Origin: CBDTYW01 sp965364735
Lineage (GTDB): Bacteria; Actinomycetota; Nitriliruptoria; Nitriliruptorales; Nitriliruptoraceae
DNA length: 18,629 nucleotides
Reading direction: 5' to 3'
Assembly (NCBI GenBank): GCA_965364735.1
Contig: CBDTYW010000044.1
Location: 1 to 18,629 of the forward strand
In this document: in pieces, positions 6,562-14,059 of the stretch
Numbering within the stretch: position 1 is the stretch's first letter
Layout: every line of letters starts with the position of its first letter
Program-made: the position numbers and the translations under genes
Notes under the pieces: model-generated
What the model saw: the letters and a program-made list of their open reading frames with translations, nothing else
The model's database searches: none
What the model was told of the DNA's origin: nothing

Positions 6562-6939
6562 ATGGCAACGAAGAAGAAGGCTCCGGCCAAGAAGACCGCG
6601 GCGAAGAAGGCTCCGGCCAAGAAGGCCGCCGCGAAGAAGGCTCCGGCCAAGAAGGCGGCGGTGAAGAAGGTCGCGGCGAAGAAGGCTCCGGCCAAGAAGG
6701 CGCCTGCCAAGAAGAAGGTTGCGGCCAAGAAGGCAGCGCCGAAGAAGGTTGCTGCTGCTGCAGCCGCGCCGACCGTCGTCACCGCAAGCAAGGTGCGCGA
6801 GGTCATCAAGGGCCAGGGCAAGCGGATGAACGGCGAGTTCATCGAGGCCGTCAACGCTGAGGTGGTCGCGATGGTCACGCGCGCCGTCAAGCGTGCGGAC
6901 AGCAACAACCGCGGCACCGTTCGCCCCGGTGACCTCTGA
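6562..6939 (+). CDS. Lysine/alanine-tailed basic DNA-binding protein, probable histone-fold C-terminus
   Basis: The 125-residue product has two parts. Residues 4-68 are a low-complexity Lys/Ala/Pro tail built on KKAPAKKAAA-like decapeptides, as in histone H1-like tails and mycobacterial HupB tails. Residues 71-125 form a small helical domain: TASKVREVIKGQGKR, then NGEFIEAVNAEVVAMVTRAV, then KRADSNNRGTVRPGDL. The layout of helix, long helix, basic loop and terminal TVRP-x-DL is the signature of short bacterial histone-fold proteins with a truncated last helix. It does not match the HU beta-arm family. The start at 6562 (MATKKK) has a GAAGG about 11 bases upstream. The protein probably compacts chromosomal DNA. 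Fold assignment is by motif memory and should be tested by structure prediction. Confidence 0.8.
   Translation: MATKKKAPAKKTAAKKAPAKKAAAKKAPAKKAAVKKVAAKKAPAKKAPAKKKVAAKKAAPKKVAAAAAAPTVVTASKVREVIKGQGKRMNGEFIEAVNAEVVAMVTRAVKRADSNNRGTVRPGDL
6571..6747 (+). repeat. Lysine-tail coding repeat
   Basis: The DNA encoding residues 4-62 is built from near-identical units of about 30 bases around AAGAAGGCTCCGGCCAAGAA, with shorter AAGAAGG(C/T) variants. Coding is almost all AAG for lysine. Such repeats can expand or contract by slippage, so tail length may vary between strains. Confidence 0.8.
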
Positions 6940-6955
6940 TCGGTCGAAGTCACCC

Positions 6956-7007
6956 CGGAGCGGCCGCCGCTCCTGCGTCTCTGAGGCGCAGGGGGACGGC
7001 CGCTCCG
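6956..7007 (+). terminator. Long two-tier hairpin after the histone-like gene
   Basis: An 11-bp perfect outer stem (CGGAGCGGCCG at 6956-6966 with CGGCCGCTCCG at 6997-7007) encloses a 5/4-base internal loop, then a 6-bp inner stem (CCTGCG/CGCAGG) and a 9-base loop. It starts 16 bases after the stop and ends 23 bases before the PAC2 start. No T-tract follows. It is most likely a transcription terminator, possibly bidirectional in action or an mRNA 3'-end stabiliser. Confidence 0.65.
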
Positions 7008-7030
7008 TCGTGACGCCCTAGGCTGCACGC

Positions 7031-7894
7031 ATGGACATCTTCGATCTGGTTTCCGAGATCCCGCGGGCACGCGCCATGGTGCTCGCGCTGGACGGCTGGA
7101 CCGACGCGGGTGGCGGTGGAACCGGCGCAGCGACGCTCCTTCGCGAGGCGTGGGATCACCGTCTGCTCGGCTCGTTCGATCCGGACAGCATCTTCGACTA
7201 CCGCGACCGGCGGCCGATGATGCCGATCCGCCACGGCGTCCTCGGCGAGCCCATCTGGCCGTCCGTCGACGTCTCGGTCCTGACGGCGCCTGACGGCACG
7301 GAGCTGCTGCTCGTGACCGGCGGGGAGCCCGACTTCGCCTGGCAGGCCGTCGGGGTCGATCTCGCCGAGATCGCTCAGATCGCCGGCTGCGACACCTACA
7401 TCGGGCTGGGCTCGGTCCCGGGGCCCGTCCCCCACACCCGCCCCGTGCGCATCATCACGACCTCGAACGATGCGAGCGTCCTGGAGTCACATGGTCGGCC
7501 GCGCGAAGAGGTCGTCGTGCCGGCGTCGTTCCAGGTCATGGCTGAGTCGATGCTCGGTGAGTCAGGGCTCAAGACCCTCGGCTTCTGGGCGCGCATCCCG
7601 CACTACGTCGCCGGCGACTACCCCGACGCGACGCGCGCCCTGCTCGAGTACTTCTCTCGAGCCGTGGGCCTCGAGGTCGACACGTCCTCGCTTGCTGAGG
7701 CGATCGCGGCGAACGCCGACCGGCTCGCGGTCGCGGCGGAGGGCAGCGACGACGTCGCGCAGCACATCCGTCAGCTCGAGGATCTGTACGACCACGAGGA
7801 CGAGCCGTCCGTCGAGTACGACGGGCCGTTGCCGACGGGCGACCAGATCGCGGAGGAGCTCGAACGGTTCCTCCGCGGCCAGGACAACCTCTGA
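7031..7894 (+). CDS. PAC2 family protein
   Basis: The 287-residue product belongs to the PAC2 (proteasome-assembly-chaperone-like) family common in actinobacteria. Recognisable blocks are MVLALDGWTDAGGGGTGAAT (residues 17-36), FDYRDRRPMMPIRHGV, GGEPDFAWQAV, IGLGSVPGPVPHTRPV and GFWARIPHYVAGDYPDATRA. A C-terminal acidic helical tail of about 70 residues follows. The family is linked to proteasome assembly in eukaryotes, but the role of bacterial members is unclear. No proteasome genes lie in this window. The ATG at 7031 has only a weak TAGG eight bases upstream. adoK follows after 58 bases on the same strand, so the two may be co-transcribed, although a short GAGGG/CCCTC hairpin (7893-7908) lies between them. 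Confidence 0.88.
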   Translation: MDIFDLVSEIPRARAMVLALDGWTDAGGGGTGAATLLREAWDHRLLGSFDPDSIFDYRDRRPMMPIRHGVLGEPIWPSVDVSVLTAPDGTELLLVTGGEPDFAWQAVGVDLAEIAQIAGCDTYIGLGSVPGPVPHTRPVRIITTSNDASVLESHGRPREEVVVPASFQVMAESMLGESGLKTLGFWARIPHYVAGDYPDATRALLEYFSRAVGLEVDTSSLAEAIAANADRLAVAAEGSDDVAQHIRQLEDLYDHEDEPSVEYDGPLPTGDQIAEELERFLRGQDNL

Positions 7895-7952
7895 GGGTCC
7901 CGGCCCTCTGACCGCGGCGTCACGCCGTCGCACCCAACCCCAAGGACCTGCC

Positions 7953-8933
7953 GTGCAGATCGCCGTCACCGGCTCCATCGCCACCGACTACCTCATGACC
8001 TATCCGGGCCGGTTCTCCGAGTCGCTGGTCGCCGAGCAGATCGCCGAGGTGTCGCTGTCCTTCCTCGTTGACGACCTGGACGTCCGCCGTGGCGGCATCG
8101 CCCCGAACATCTGCTTCGGGCTCGCACAGCTCGGGCTGCGCCCACTGCTCATCGGAGCGGTCGGCGAGGACTTCACGACCGACTACCAGGCCTGGCTCGA
8201 GCGCAACGGCGTCGATTGTCGGGGCGTGCACGTCTCTGAGACCCTGCACACGGCTCGCTTCCACTGCATGACCGACCTCGATCACAACCAGATCGCGTCG
8301 TTCTACACCGGGGCGATGGCCGAGGCCCGCGACATCGAGCTCGCGCCGCTGGTCAAGCTCGTCGGGGCGATCGACCTGGTCTGCATCTCGCCGGATGACC
8401 CCACCGCGATGGGCCGACACACCAAGGCCGCGCGCACGCTCGGGATCCCGTTCGTTGCAGACCCGTCGCAGCAGCTCGCGCGGATCAGCGACCGCGATGA
8501 GGTCCGCAACCTGATCGACGGTGCTGCCTACCTCGTGGTCAACAGCTATGAGCGTGGGCTGCTCGAGTCCAAGGCCGAGTGGACGTCCGAAGAGGTCATG
8601 TCTCGCGTCGGCATCCGTCTGACGACGCTCGGAAAGAACGGCGTCCGCATCGAGGACGGCAAGGGCCTCGACGTCACCGTGCCGGTCCCTGCCGAGGAGG
8701 CCCGCGTCGACCCGACCGGCGTCGGCGACGGCTTCCGCGCTGGCTTCCTGACCGGTCTCAGCTGGGGGCTCGGGCTCGAGGAGTCCGCGCAGGTCGGCCA
8801 GATGATCGCGACGATGGTGCTCGAGACCAAGGGCACGCAGGAGTACACGGTCTCCCCGAGCCGGTTCACGGCGCGTCTCGCTGCTGCGTACGGTCAGGAC
8901 CTGGCGGACAAGGTCGGGAAGCTCCTCGTCTGA
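7953..8933 (+). CDS. adoK: Adenosine kinase, PfkB family
   Basis: The 326-residue product phosphorylates adenosine to AMP with ATP in the cytosol, a purine-salvage step. It closely resembles the mycobacterial AdoK: start IAVTGSIATDYLMTYPGRFS, SLSFLVDDLDVRRGGIAPNI, HTARFHCMTDLDHNQIASFY, FVADPSQQLAR and the PfkB signature DPTGVGDGFRAGFLTG with catalytic D259. Mycobacterial AdoK is unrelated in detail to human adenosine kinase and groups with ribokinase-like sugar kinases, so some breadth of substrate is possible. The start is a GTG at 7953 with an AAGGA six bases upstream; longer in-frame extensions run into PAC2 and were rejected. It converges with serC 19 bases downstream. Confidence 0.93.
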   Translation: MQIAVTGSIATDYLMTYPGRFSESLVAEQIAEVSLSFLVDDLDVRRGGIAPNICFGLAQLGLRPLLIGAVGEDFTTDYQAWLERNGVDCRGVHVSETLHTARFHCMTDLDHNQIASFYTGAMAEARDIELAPLVKLVGAIDLVCISPDDPTAMGRHTKAARTLGIPFVADPSQQLARISDRDEVRNLIDGAAYLVVNSYERGLLESKAEWTSEEVMSRVGIRLTTLGKNGVRIEDGKGLDVTVPVPAEEARVDPTGVGDGFRAGFLTGLSWGLGLEESAQVGQMIATMVLETKGTQEYTVSPSRFTARLAAAYGQDLADKVGKLLV

Positions 8934-8952
8934 GGTCTCCGCGACCGCCCGA

Positions 8953-10077
8953 TCAGGCGACCAGCGCCCCGACGACGTGGTCGACGCACGCCGTGTAGGC
9001 GGTGATGTCGGCGGGATCGATCGCGGGGAACATCGCGACGCGCAGCTGGTTGCGGCCGAGCTTGCGGTACGCGAAGGTGTCGAGGATCCCGTTGGCGGCG
9101 AGCGCCGCGTTGACGTCCTCGGCGTCGACGGCGTCGTCGAGGTCGATCGTGGCAACCACCAGGCTGCGCGATCCGGCGTCGACGAACGGTGATGCGAACT
9201 CGCGGTCCTCGGCCCAGCCGTAGATCGTGTCGGCCTTCTGCTGACCGCGCGCGACCATGCCGTCGAGCCCTCCGTTGGCGTTCATCCAGTCGACCTGCTC
9301 GGCGGCGAGGAAGACCGTGCTGATCGACGGGGTGTTGTAGGTCTGACGCTTGCGGCTGTTGTCCAGCGCCGTCGTCAGGTCGAAGAAGGCCGGGATGTAG
9401 CGGTCGGTCGCAGAGATCCTGCTGATGCGCTCGGCGGCGGCCGGCGACAGGATCGCGACGACGAGTCCACCCTCGGAGGCGAAGCCCTTCTGCAGCGAGA
9501 AGTAGTAGGCGTCGGTCTGGGTGATGTCGATGGGCAGCCCGCCTGCACCGGAGGTCGCGTCGACGAGGACGAGCGCGTCGCCCGCGGGACGGACGATGTC
9601 CATCATCGCTCCGGTCGAGGTCTCGTTGTGGGTGAGCCCGATCACGTCGACCGAGTCGTCCGCGGTTGCGGTCGGGGCGGAGCCGACCGGCGTGTCGACC
9701 ACGACCGGGGCGTCGAGCCACGGCGCCGCTGCGGTGGCCTTCGCGAACTTGCCGGAGAACTCGCCGAAGACCTCGTGGCGGGAGCGCTGCTCGACGATGC
9801 CGAACGCGGCCATCTCCCAGAACGCGGTGGCGCCGCCGGACGCGAGGAGCACGTCGTGGTCCTCGGGCACGGAGAACAGGTCACGCAGGCCGTCCTGGAG
9901 TCGTCCGACCTGAGCGCGAACGGGCTCCTGACGGTGGGAGGTCCCGAGGAGGCTCGAGCCGGTGGCGGCGAGCGCCTGGAGAGCGTCGAGGCGGACCTTG
10001 GACGGGCCGGCACCGAAACGACCGTCTGCCGGGAGCAGCTCGGCCGGGATGCGGATGTCGGCGGGGGTGGCGGCCAC
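8953..10077 (-). CDS. serC: Phosphoserine aminotransferase, mycobacterial type
   Basis: The 374-residue product is a fold-type I PLP enzyme converting 3-phosphohydroxypyruvate and glutamate to phosphoserine and 2-oxoglutarate, the second step of serine synthesis. It matches mycobacterial SerC throughout: DGRFGAGPSKVRLDALQAL, LLGTSHRQEPV, LASGGATAFWEMAAFGI, LTHNETSTGA, VDATSGAGGLPIDI, the PLP lysine K197 in SLQKGFASEGG, and YRKLGRNQLRVAMFPAIDP. Mycobacterial SerC has about 376 residues, so it is full length. I prefer the GTG at 10077 (AGG eight bases upstream); a GTG at 10086 is possible. It is divergent from the aminotransferase at 10238. Confidence 0.93.
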   Translation of the reverse strand: MAATPADIRIPAELLPADGRFGAGPSKVRLDALQALAATGSSLLGTSHRQEPVRAQVGRLQDGLRDLFSVPEDHDVLLASGGATAFWEMAAFGIVEQRSRHEVFGEFSGKFAKATAAAPWLDAPVVVDTPVGSAPTATADDSVDVIGLTHNETSTGAMMDIVRPAGDALVLVDATSGAGGLPIDITQTDAYYFSLQKGFASEGGLVVAILSPAAAERISRISATDRYIPAFFDLTTALDNSRKRQTYNTPSISTVFLAAEQVDWMNANGGLDGMVARGQQKADTIYGWAEDREFASPFVDAGSRSLVVATIDLDDAVDAEDVNAALAANGILDTFAYRKLGRNQLRVAMFPAIDPADITAYTACVDHVVGALVA

Positions 10078-10237
10078 GGGAGGCACCTGTGTGTCGAGCG
10101 GAGCGGGAGCGGAGCCGAGTGAACCACGCGCGCGGAGCGGCCCGGCAACGGCGACGGCGCTCGGATGTGGACGCGGGGCGCCCGCGTCGTCATCATGTCG
10201 ACCGACGTCTCCGTCCCTCGCCCTCAGGCACCTGCAC
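10078..10237. promoter_or_regulatory. Divergent intergenic region between serC and the aminotransferase
   Basis: This 160-base gap must hold the promoters of both divergent aminotransferase genes. It has GAGCGG-type short direct repeats near the serC side (about 10098-10115). I cannot identify convincing -35/-10 pairs or a clear operator palindrome in it. Confidence 0.4.
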
Positions 10238-11431
10238 ATGAGCTCCCTCTCCCGCCGCGTCGCGGACATCCCCACCTCCCCCACCCTCGCGGTCTCCGCG
10301 AAGGCCAAGGCGATGAAGGCGGCCGGCAAGCCGGTCATCGGCTTCGGTGCAGGTGAGCCGGACTTCCCGACGCCGGCGCACATCGTCGAGGCGGCCCGGG
10401 CCGCGGCGCTGCTCCCGGTCAACCACAAGTACGGGCCTGCCGCTGGCACCCCGGCGCTCAAGGAGGCCATCGCCGCGGCGACGAAGTCGCACACGGGCCT
10501 CGACGTCGACCCGGCTCTGGTCACGGTCAGCAACGGCGGCAAGCACGCCCTCTACAACGTCTTCATGGCGATCGTCGATCCGGGCGACGAGGTCATCATC
10601 CCGGCGCCGTACTGGGTGAGCTACCCCGAGCAGGTCAAGCTCGCAGGGGGCGTTCCCGTCGCGGTCTCCACCGGAGCCGACACCGGCTTCCGCGCGACCG
10701 TCGCCCAGCTCGAGGCCGCGCGCACCCCCCGCACCAAGGCCCTGGTCTTCGTCTCGCCGTCGAACCCGACCGGCGCGGTCTACTCCCCCGACGAGGTCGC
10801 GGCGGTGGGCCGCTGGGCAGCCGAACACGGCATCTGGGTGATCGCCGACGAGATCTACGAGCACCTCGTCTACGGCGACGCCACGTTCTCATCGCTCCCC
10901 GTCGTGGCGCCCGAGGCTGCCGCGAAGACCATCGTGGTCAACGGCGTCGCGAAGACCTACGCGATGACCGGCTGGCGGGTCGGCTGGAGCATCGCGCCGG
11001 CGGAGATCGCTGCGGGGATCAACCGCCTGCAGAGCCAAGTGACGTCCAACGTCTCGGGAGTCGCCCAGGCTGCGGCCATCGCCGCGCTGAACGGTCCGAT
11101 GGACGCGGTCCACGAGATGAAGGTCGCCTTCGACCGTCGCCGTCGTCTCGCCGTCGACGGGCTGAACGCGCTTCGTGGCGTGGACTGCGTCGAGCCCGAC
11201 GGAGCCTTCTACGTCTTCCCGAGCTTCGAGGGCGTCCTCGGTCAGAGCTTCCACGGCCGCATGATCCGCACGACGCTGGATCTCGCCGACGCCCTGCTCG
11301 ACGTCGCCGAGGTCGCCGTCGTCCCGGGCGAGGCCTTCGGCGCCCCCGGCTTCGTCCGCCTCAGCTACGCCCTCGGTGACGAGGACCTCGTCACCGGCAT
11401 CGAGCGCATCGGCACGTTCCTCGCCGGTTGA
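10238..11431 (+). CDS. Aspartate-type aminotransferase, class I/II PLP
   Basis: The 397-residue product is a full-length fold-type I aminotransferase of the Thermus/Bacillus aspartate aminotransferase group (subgroup Ib). Seen are FGAGEPDFPTP (36-46), the Y-x-P-x2-G segment KYGPAAGTPALKEAI, VSNGGKHALYN, IPAPYWVSYPE, the N-x2-G-x4 motif VSPSNPTGAVY (172-182), IADEIYEHLVY with the cofactor Asp, the PLP lysine K239 in VNGVAKTYAMTGWRVGW, and the C-terminal carboxylate-binding FVRLSYA. It probably exchanges amino groups between aspartate and 2-oxoglutarate, though tyrosine or prephenate cannot be excluded. The ATG at 10238 has an AGG nine bases upstream and coincides with the usual family start. 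An open frame upstream to 9962 lies over serC and is spurious. Confidence 0.9.
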   Translation: MSSLSRRVADIPTSPTLAVSAKAKAMKAAGKPVIGFGAGEPDFPTPAHIVEAARAAALLPVNHKYGPAAGTPALKEAIAAATKSHTGLDVDPALVTVSNGGKHALYNVFMAIVDPGDEVIIPAPYWVSYPEQVKLAGGVPVAVSTGADTGFRATVAQLEAARTPRTKALVFVSPSNPTGAVYSPDEVAAVGRWAAEHGIWVIADEIYEHLVYGDATFSSLPVVAPEAAAKTIVVNGVAKTYAMTGWRVGWSIAPAEIAAGINRLQSQVTSNVSGVAQAAAIAALNGPMDAVHEMKVAFDRRRRLAVDGLNALRGVDCVEPDGAFYVFPSFEGVLGQSFHGRMIRTTLDLADALLDVAEVAVVPGEAFGAPGFVRLSYALGDEDLVTGIERIGTFLAG

Positions 11432-11615
11432 GCAAGCCGGCTGAGCCAGCCAGCTGCGCCGACGTCGCCCAGGCGGCGGCGGCGCTGCGCGGTGACCGCA
11501 CCCGTCGAGGCCTTCGGAACCAGACGGCGATGGTGAACGACTCCTTGAGCGACACCAACGCCGACGCCGCCTCGTCCTGCTGGATCGCGGGCGCATGATC
11601 TCGGAGCTCTTCCCG

Positions 11616-12518
11616 ATGACCACCCCTTCCCGCTTCTTCCACCGTCCCTCGCCGAAGCTGGCAGCCGCGACGCTCGCTGCTTCGCTCGCCCTTGCCGCAT
11701 GCGGCGGCACCGGCGACGTTGCGGTGGACGAACCCACCTCCAGCGATCAGCCCACCGAGTCGATGTCGCCATCGGAGATGTCGTCGGACGGCGAGATGGA
11801 TGACGACATGCACGCCGATGACATGCACGACCACATGGGCACCGTCGAGACGTCGGGGATGTCCGTCGCCCTTGATGTCACCGCGGACGCCAAGGCTGGC
11901 TGGAACGTGCACCTCGTGCCGACCGGTCTCACCTGGGCGCCGGAGCACGCGAGCTCGGACCCGGTCGACGGTGAGGGCCACGCGCACGTCTACGTCGATG
12001 GGGAGAAGGTCGCGCGCGTCTACACCGAGTGGTTCCACCTCAACACGATGCTGACCCCCGGCGAGCACGTGGTCAGCGTGTCGCTGAACGCCAACAACCA
12101 CAGCGGCTACGCCGTGGACGGCGAAGCGGTCGTCGCGGAGCAGACGATCGTCGTGCCCGACGTCGGGGCGATGACGCACATGCACGGCGACCCGTTGGAG
12201 ACGGATGCAGACCTGGGCGTCACGCTCGACGTCGTCGCCGACCCCAAGGCCGGCTGGAACGTGCACCTCATGCCGACCGGATTCACCTGGACGCCGGAGC
12301 ACGCGAGCTCGGACCCGGTCGACGGTGAGGGCCACGCGCACCTCTACGTCGATGGCGAGAAGGTGGGACGGGTCTACGGCGAGTGGTTCCACCTCAACGA
12401 GGACCTCGAGCCCGGCGATCACGTCTTCCGCGTGACCCTCAACGCCAATGATCACAGCGACTACGCAATCGATGGCGAGCTCGTCGAGGCGGAGGTCACC
12501 ATCACCGTCGAGGCCTGA
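11616..12518 (+). CDS. Secreted lipoprotein with two tandem His-rich domains
   Basis: The 300-residue product starts with a lipoprotein signal, hydrophobic residues 14-28 and lipobox LAAC with Cys29. An acidic linker with a Met/His cluster (MDDDMHADDMHDHMG, 61-75) follows. Two copies of a domain of about 95 residues come next, at 82-174 and 200-292, offset by exactly 118 residues. Each contains KAGWNVHL, EHASSDPVDGEGHAH, YVDGEKV, RVY, EWFHLN and NANxHSxYAxDGE. The clustered His and Met suggest copper or another metal bound outside the membrane, but this is inference and I do not recognise the family. The ATG at 11616 has a GGAG nine bases upstream and is preferred to 11595. A hairpin follows the stop. 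Confidence 0.85.
   Translation: MTTPSRFFHRPSPKLAAATLAASLALAACGGTGDVAVDEPTSSDQPTESMSPSEMSSDGEMDDDMHADDMHDHMGTVETSGMSVALDVTADAKAGWNVHLVPTGLTWAPEHASSDPVDGEGHAHVYVDGEKVARVYTEWFHLNTMLTPGEHVVSVSLNANNHSGYAVDGEAVVAEQTIVVPDVGAMTHMHGDPLETDADLGVTLDVVADPKAGWNVHLMPTGFTWTPEHASSDPVDGEGHAHLYVDGEKVGRVYGEWFHLNEDLEPGDHVFRVTLNANDHSDYAIDGELVEAEVTITVEA
11938..12341 (+). repeat. Internal tandem duplication in the lipoprotein gene
   Basis: The two domain copies are separated by 354 bases. Within them a 50-base stretch (11938-11987 and 12292-12341) is identical, including synonymous positions, while flanking parts differ. That points to recent duplication or gene conversion. Confidence 0.85.
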
Positions 12519-12526
12519 CAGCGCGT

Positions 12527-12553
12527 CTGGTCGCGGCGCTCAGCCGCGACCAG
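12527..12553 (+). terminator. Terminator hairpin between convergent genes
   Basis: A perfect 11-bp stem, CTGGTCGCGGC/GCCGCGACCAG, with a 5-base loop begins 9 bases after the lipoprotein stop. It lies in the 107-base gap before the convergent decarboxylase, so it may serve both directions. No T-tract is present. Confidence 0.7.
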
Positions 12554-12625
12554 GCCCGGTCACGCGATCTCGTGCATCGGGTCGGTGTGCATCACCCGCC
12601 GGCGACGTGCTCTCGGTCGTCAGGC

Positions 12626-14059
12626 TCAGCTGCGACCCTGTGCATGCAGCTCCGCGACGACCGCCGCTGACCGCTGGACGTCCTCGCTGGTCGTCCGATG
12701 GTTCGAGACGCTGATCCGCATCACGGGGCCACCTCCCCACACGGACGGGGTCGGGTAACAGGTGCCCTCGTCCCGGACGGCCTGCGTGAGCCACTGGGTG
12801 TGCGCGGCGTCGTCGTCCCCAGCCGGGTCAGCGAAGCGAACGGTGATCTGGTTCAGGACGACGTCGTGCAGCACCTCGCAGCCGTCGACCTCTCGCAGCA
12901 GATCGGCGAACTCGCGCGCCCGCTCACGCAGGCCGTCCACGAGGTCCGCCATGCCCTCGGAGCCCAGCTGTCGCAGGGCCGCCCAGACCGTGACACCGCG
13001 GGCTCGTCGGCTCATCTCGGGCACGTACGCGATCGAGTCGTGCGCCACCTCAGAGTCGGGGATGTACTCCGCGTGGATGTTCATCGCTCCTTCGTGCGAC
13101 TCCGGATGGGCGGTCATGGCGATCCCGCAGTCGTAGGGCGTGTTGAGCCACTTGTGGCCGTCGGTGGACCACGAGTCGGCCCGCTCGATTCCGTCCAGCC
13201 GCGCCAGCAGCTCAGGATCGCGCGACGCCCGGCCCCAGAGGCCGATGGCCCCGTCGACGTGTATCCAGGCCCGACCGCGGTTGTCCGCGCAGCGCCGCTC
13301 GACGACGGACGCGATCTCACCGATGGGGTCGATGTCTCCGGTGTGGATCGAACCGCTGGCCGTGATGACGAGCACCGGGCCCTCGACCTCGGCCAGCGCT
13401 TCGTCGACCGCGGACGGGATCATCCGGTCCTGCGCGTCCACCGCGGTCAGGATCACCTGATCGGACCCGATGCCGAGGTAGCGCAGGGCGGTCCCGATGG
13501 TCGAGTGGCGCGCCTCGCCAGCGATGACCGTGAGGGGCGGTGCGCCCTGGAGGCCGACCGCGTCCAGATCCACCCCGACCGCGTCGTAGACGCGCCTCCG
13601 TCCAGCGGCGAGGCAGGCGAAGTTGGCCATCTGCCCACCCGTGACGAACCCGACCGACGCGTGTCGTGGCAGGTCGAGCAGCTCCTTGATCCACTGGCCC
13701 GCCGTCCACTCCAACCCGACGGTGACCGGCGTCACCGAGAGCATCGCGGTGTTCTGGTCCCACGCCGAGACCATCCAGTCCGCCGCTTGGGCCGCCGGGA
13801 GCACCCCACCGATCACCCAGCCGAAGAACCTCGGCGACCCCATGGCGGTCAGCCCGCCGTCCGCGATGGCGCGCAGCTCCTCGACCACCTCGAGAGGGGT
13901 GGTCCCGGCTCCGGGCAGCTCGGACGGGATGCGCGCGAGGACGTCCTCCGGGGAGACGTCTGGTCGGACGGGACGCTCGTCGAGGCCCGTCAACCACGGC
14001 AGCACGGCGTCACCGACCGCCGCGAACAACGTCTCGTGATCGTGGTGGTCGCGCGTCAT
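12626..14059 (-). CDS. Group II pyridoxal-dependent amino acid decarboxylase
   Basis: The 477-residue product is a fold-type I PLP enzyme of the group II decarboxylase family (aromatic amino acid, glutamate or histidine decarboxylases). Visible are SPRFFGWVIGG (75-85), FVTGGQMANFACLAAGRR (138-155), stacking histidine H185 in EARHSTIG, VITASGSIHTGDIDPI (231-246), cofactor Asp269 in WIHVDGAIGLW, and the PLP lysine K303 in WSTDGHKWLNTPYDCG. The usual HVDAA is HVDGA here. The substrate cannot be read; the product would be an amine. Its ATG overlaps the tetR stop by four bases (ATGA) with GAGG seven bases upstream, so it is translated from the tetR mRNA. The divergent methyltransferase could act on the amine product (hypothesis). 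Confidence 0.9.
   Translation of the reverse strand: MTRDHHDHETLFAAVGDAVLPWLTGLDERPVRPDVSPEDVLARIPSELPGAGTTPLEVVEELRAIADGGLTAMGSPRFFGWVIGGVLPAAQAADWMVSAWDQNTAMLSVTPVTVGLEWTAGQWIKELLDLPRHASVGFVTGGQMANFACLAAGRRRVYDAVGVDLDAVGLQGAPPLTVIAGEARHSTIGTALRYLGIGSDQVILTAVDAQDRMIPSAVDEALAEVEGPVLVITASGSIHTGDIDPIGEIASVVERRCADNRGRAWIHVDGAIGLWGRASRDPELLARLDGIERADSWSTDGHKWLNTPYDCGIAMTAHPESHEGAMNIHAEYIPDSEVAHDSIAYVPEMSRRARGVTVWAALRQLGSEGMADLVDGLRERAREFADLLREVDGCEVLHDVVLNQITVRFADPAGDDDAAHTQWLTQAVRDEGTCYPTPSVWGGGPVMRISVSNHRTTSEDVQRSAAVVAELHAQGRS

Noticed and set aside
6571..6747. Regular repeats that might suggest a CRISPR or minisatellite
   Set aside because: The units are in frame and encode the Lys/Ala/Pro tail; there are no unique spacers.
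7914..7927. CGGCGT-C-ACGCCG mini-palindrome between PAC2 and adoK
   Set aside because: It is a single short palindrome with a one-base centre, not a plausible terminator, and no other evidence supports an operator.
10078..10542. N-terminal extension of the serC frame to 10542
   Set aside because: It crosses the divergent promoter region and the aminotransferase gene, and family homology begins only after the GTG at 10077.
11530..11598. Possible 22-residue upstream peptide (MVNDSLSDTNADAASSCWIA...) whose TGA overlaps an ATG at 11595
   Set aside because: It has no convincing ribosome binding site, and the lipoprotein more likely starts at 11616. The rest of the 184-base gap 11432-11615 shows nothing I can name.
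12554..12625. Repeated GTGCATC words in the convergent gap
   Set aside because: Two short copies (seven bases) in GC-rich DNA are not enough to call a site.
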